64,000 nt of DNA from JBCCXZ01 sp965228005 (lineage in GTDB: Bacteria; Planctomycetota; Planctomycetia; Pirellulales; Lacipirellulaceae), in contig CBDDGV010000003.1 in the NCBI GenBank assembly GCA_965228005.1, positions 744,001 through 808,000 on the forward strand, given 5' to 3'. This document shows, piece by piece, positions 63,386 through 64,000 of the stretch. Within the stretch, counting starts at the first letter, position 1; every line of letters begins with the position of its first letter. A program made the translations under genes and the position numbers. The notes under the pieces are model-generated. The model had not been told where the DNA came from. It searched no databases and saw only the letters and a list, made by a program, of their open reading frames with translations.

Positions 63386-64000
63386 TCAGTCGGCCCTCAC
63401 GAGCACACGGACCTGATCGATCGCCGAGTTCCGCAGGGTTGCGGAGAGCGTGCGTCGGTCGTCGCCGAGAACCAAGACGTCTGCCGATTCGACCGGTACC
63501 AACTCGAGGCCTCTGTGCACGTACTCGCAGCGGAGCGTCCAATTCGCTCCGAGCAGGGTGTTGGTCGCGTTCATTCGGTCGTGGTCCGCGATAACGCCGA
63601 CGATCTCCCCGGAGAACGTCACGGAGCCCCGCACCTCGTGGTAAGCCGAGCGGGGCGAGCAGTGGATTAGGTAGCAGTCGACTGTCGTACCCGCTGGCAC
63701 GAGCCCACGGTCTTCGTTGAACTTTGTGAACCTGCCGGGAGTGCTGATGTTGACCGGCAGGTCCATCGGCAGCGTCCTTCGCTTACTCTCCAGGAAGACA
63801 AATGCACGGTGGTCGCGGTTGTATTGGCCGTAGGCCAGGGAACGCGGGTGCTCGTGCACGAAGGCAAATTGGCCGCGGGTTTTGGGTTCTTGCTGCGACA
63901 CGGCGACTTTTTGGATCGACTTCCCTGCGGAGGCCCGGTCTGCCACGACCTGCTCTCCGGCAGATGCTATCAGGCTCTGGCTGCCCTCTTGTTCGGACAC
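63386..64000 (-). CDS. C-terminal part of a secreted hypothetical protein (partial)
   Basis: The 204 residues continue beyond the window edge or start at the GTG at its last codon. The C-terminal half has a beta-rich domain found in planctomycete exported proteins (VDCYLIHCSPRSAYHEVRGS, VTFSGEIVGVIADHDRMNAT, DRRTLSATLRNSAIDQVRVL). The gene's TGA directly precedes the sulfatase ATG, so it is the first visible gene of the sulfatase-rhamnosidase operon. No catalytic motif is seen. It may be a glycan-binding partner of those enzymes. Confidence 0.6.
   Translation of the reverse strand: MSEQEGSQSLIASAGEQVVADRASAGKSIQKVAVSQQEPKTRGQFAFVHEHPRSLAYGQYNRDHRAFVFLESKRRTLPMDLPVNISTPGRFTKFNEDRGLVPAGTTVDCYLIHCSPRSAYHEVRGSVTFSGEIVGVIADHDRMNATNTLLGANWTLRCEYVHRGLELVPVESADVLVLGDDRRTLSATLRNSAIDQVRVLVRAD

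Overview
The window is high-GC DNA from a member of the Planctomycetota, most likely a marine Pirellulales species close to the Lacipirellulaceae. This inference rests on several hallmarks: many secreted sulfatases, PEP-CTERM and dockerin type I proteins, a giant surface protein that opens with the planctomycete LEELEDRRVLA-type leader, a c-type redoxin/copper-domain protein, and long AT-poor genes. No rRNA, tRNA, CRISPR array or prophage was recognised.

Region 1-22.5 kb is mostly core cell-envelope and regulatory genes: a FemAB/BioF2-like acetyltransferase, an ECF sigma / anti-sigma / exported effector operon (minus strand), an Mla-type lipid transport set (permease, ATPase, MCE protein) split by palindromic repeats, a sulfatase, a PEGA lipoprotein, a PP2C phosphatase, an LptF/G permease, a sensor kinase with an NtrC-type regulator that appears to start at ATC, a ParE-type toxin-antitoxin pair, LexA, a secreted Gfo/Idh/MocA oxidoreductase, a DUF4261 protein, and an aldolase-like / flavin oxidoreductase pair.

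Region 22.9-34.0 kb is one gene for a 3,715-residue secreted protein. It carries LamG, Calx-beta, FG-GAP and dockerin domains. It also carries at least 13 copies of an approximately 80-residue repeat that I do not recognise, and most copies sit inside Calx-beta domains. Behind it (34.0-34.5 kb) lies a large repetitive hairpin region.

Region 34.5-42.0 kb holds a redoxin/copper-type protein, an exported hypothetical protein and two overlapping sulfatases. Region 42.2-54.8 kb looks like a metal homeostasis locus. A Fur-family regulator is preceded by a TTGCAA-N5-TTGCAA-like box. The same motif occurs twice before a PEP-CTERM / COG0523 GTPase / MerC operon. It occurs once before a seven-gene operon encoding a Cys-rich exported protein, two DUF318 permeases, a His-rich lipoprotein and, sandwiched between them, a MoxR / DUF58 / transglutaminase-like module. 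I consider this the best candidate for an undescribed system in the window, alongside the giant-protein repeat.

Region 55-64 kb holds a dockerin/PEP-CTERM protein, a complete IS4-family insertion sequence with terminal inverted repeats and a 9-bp target duplication, and a small polysaccharide-degradation operon (secreted protein, sulfatase, alpha-L-rhamnosidase).
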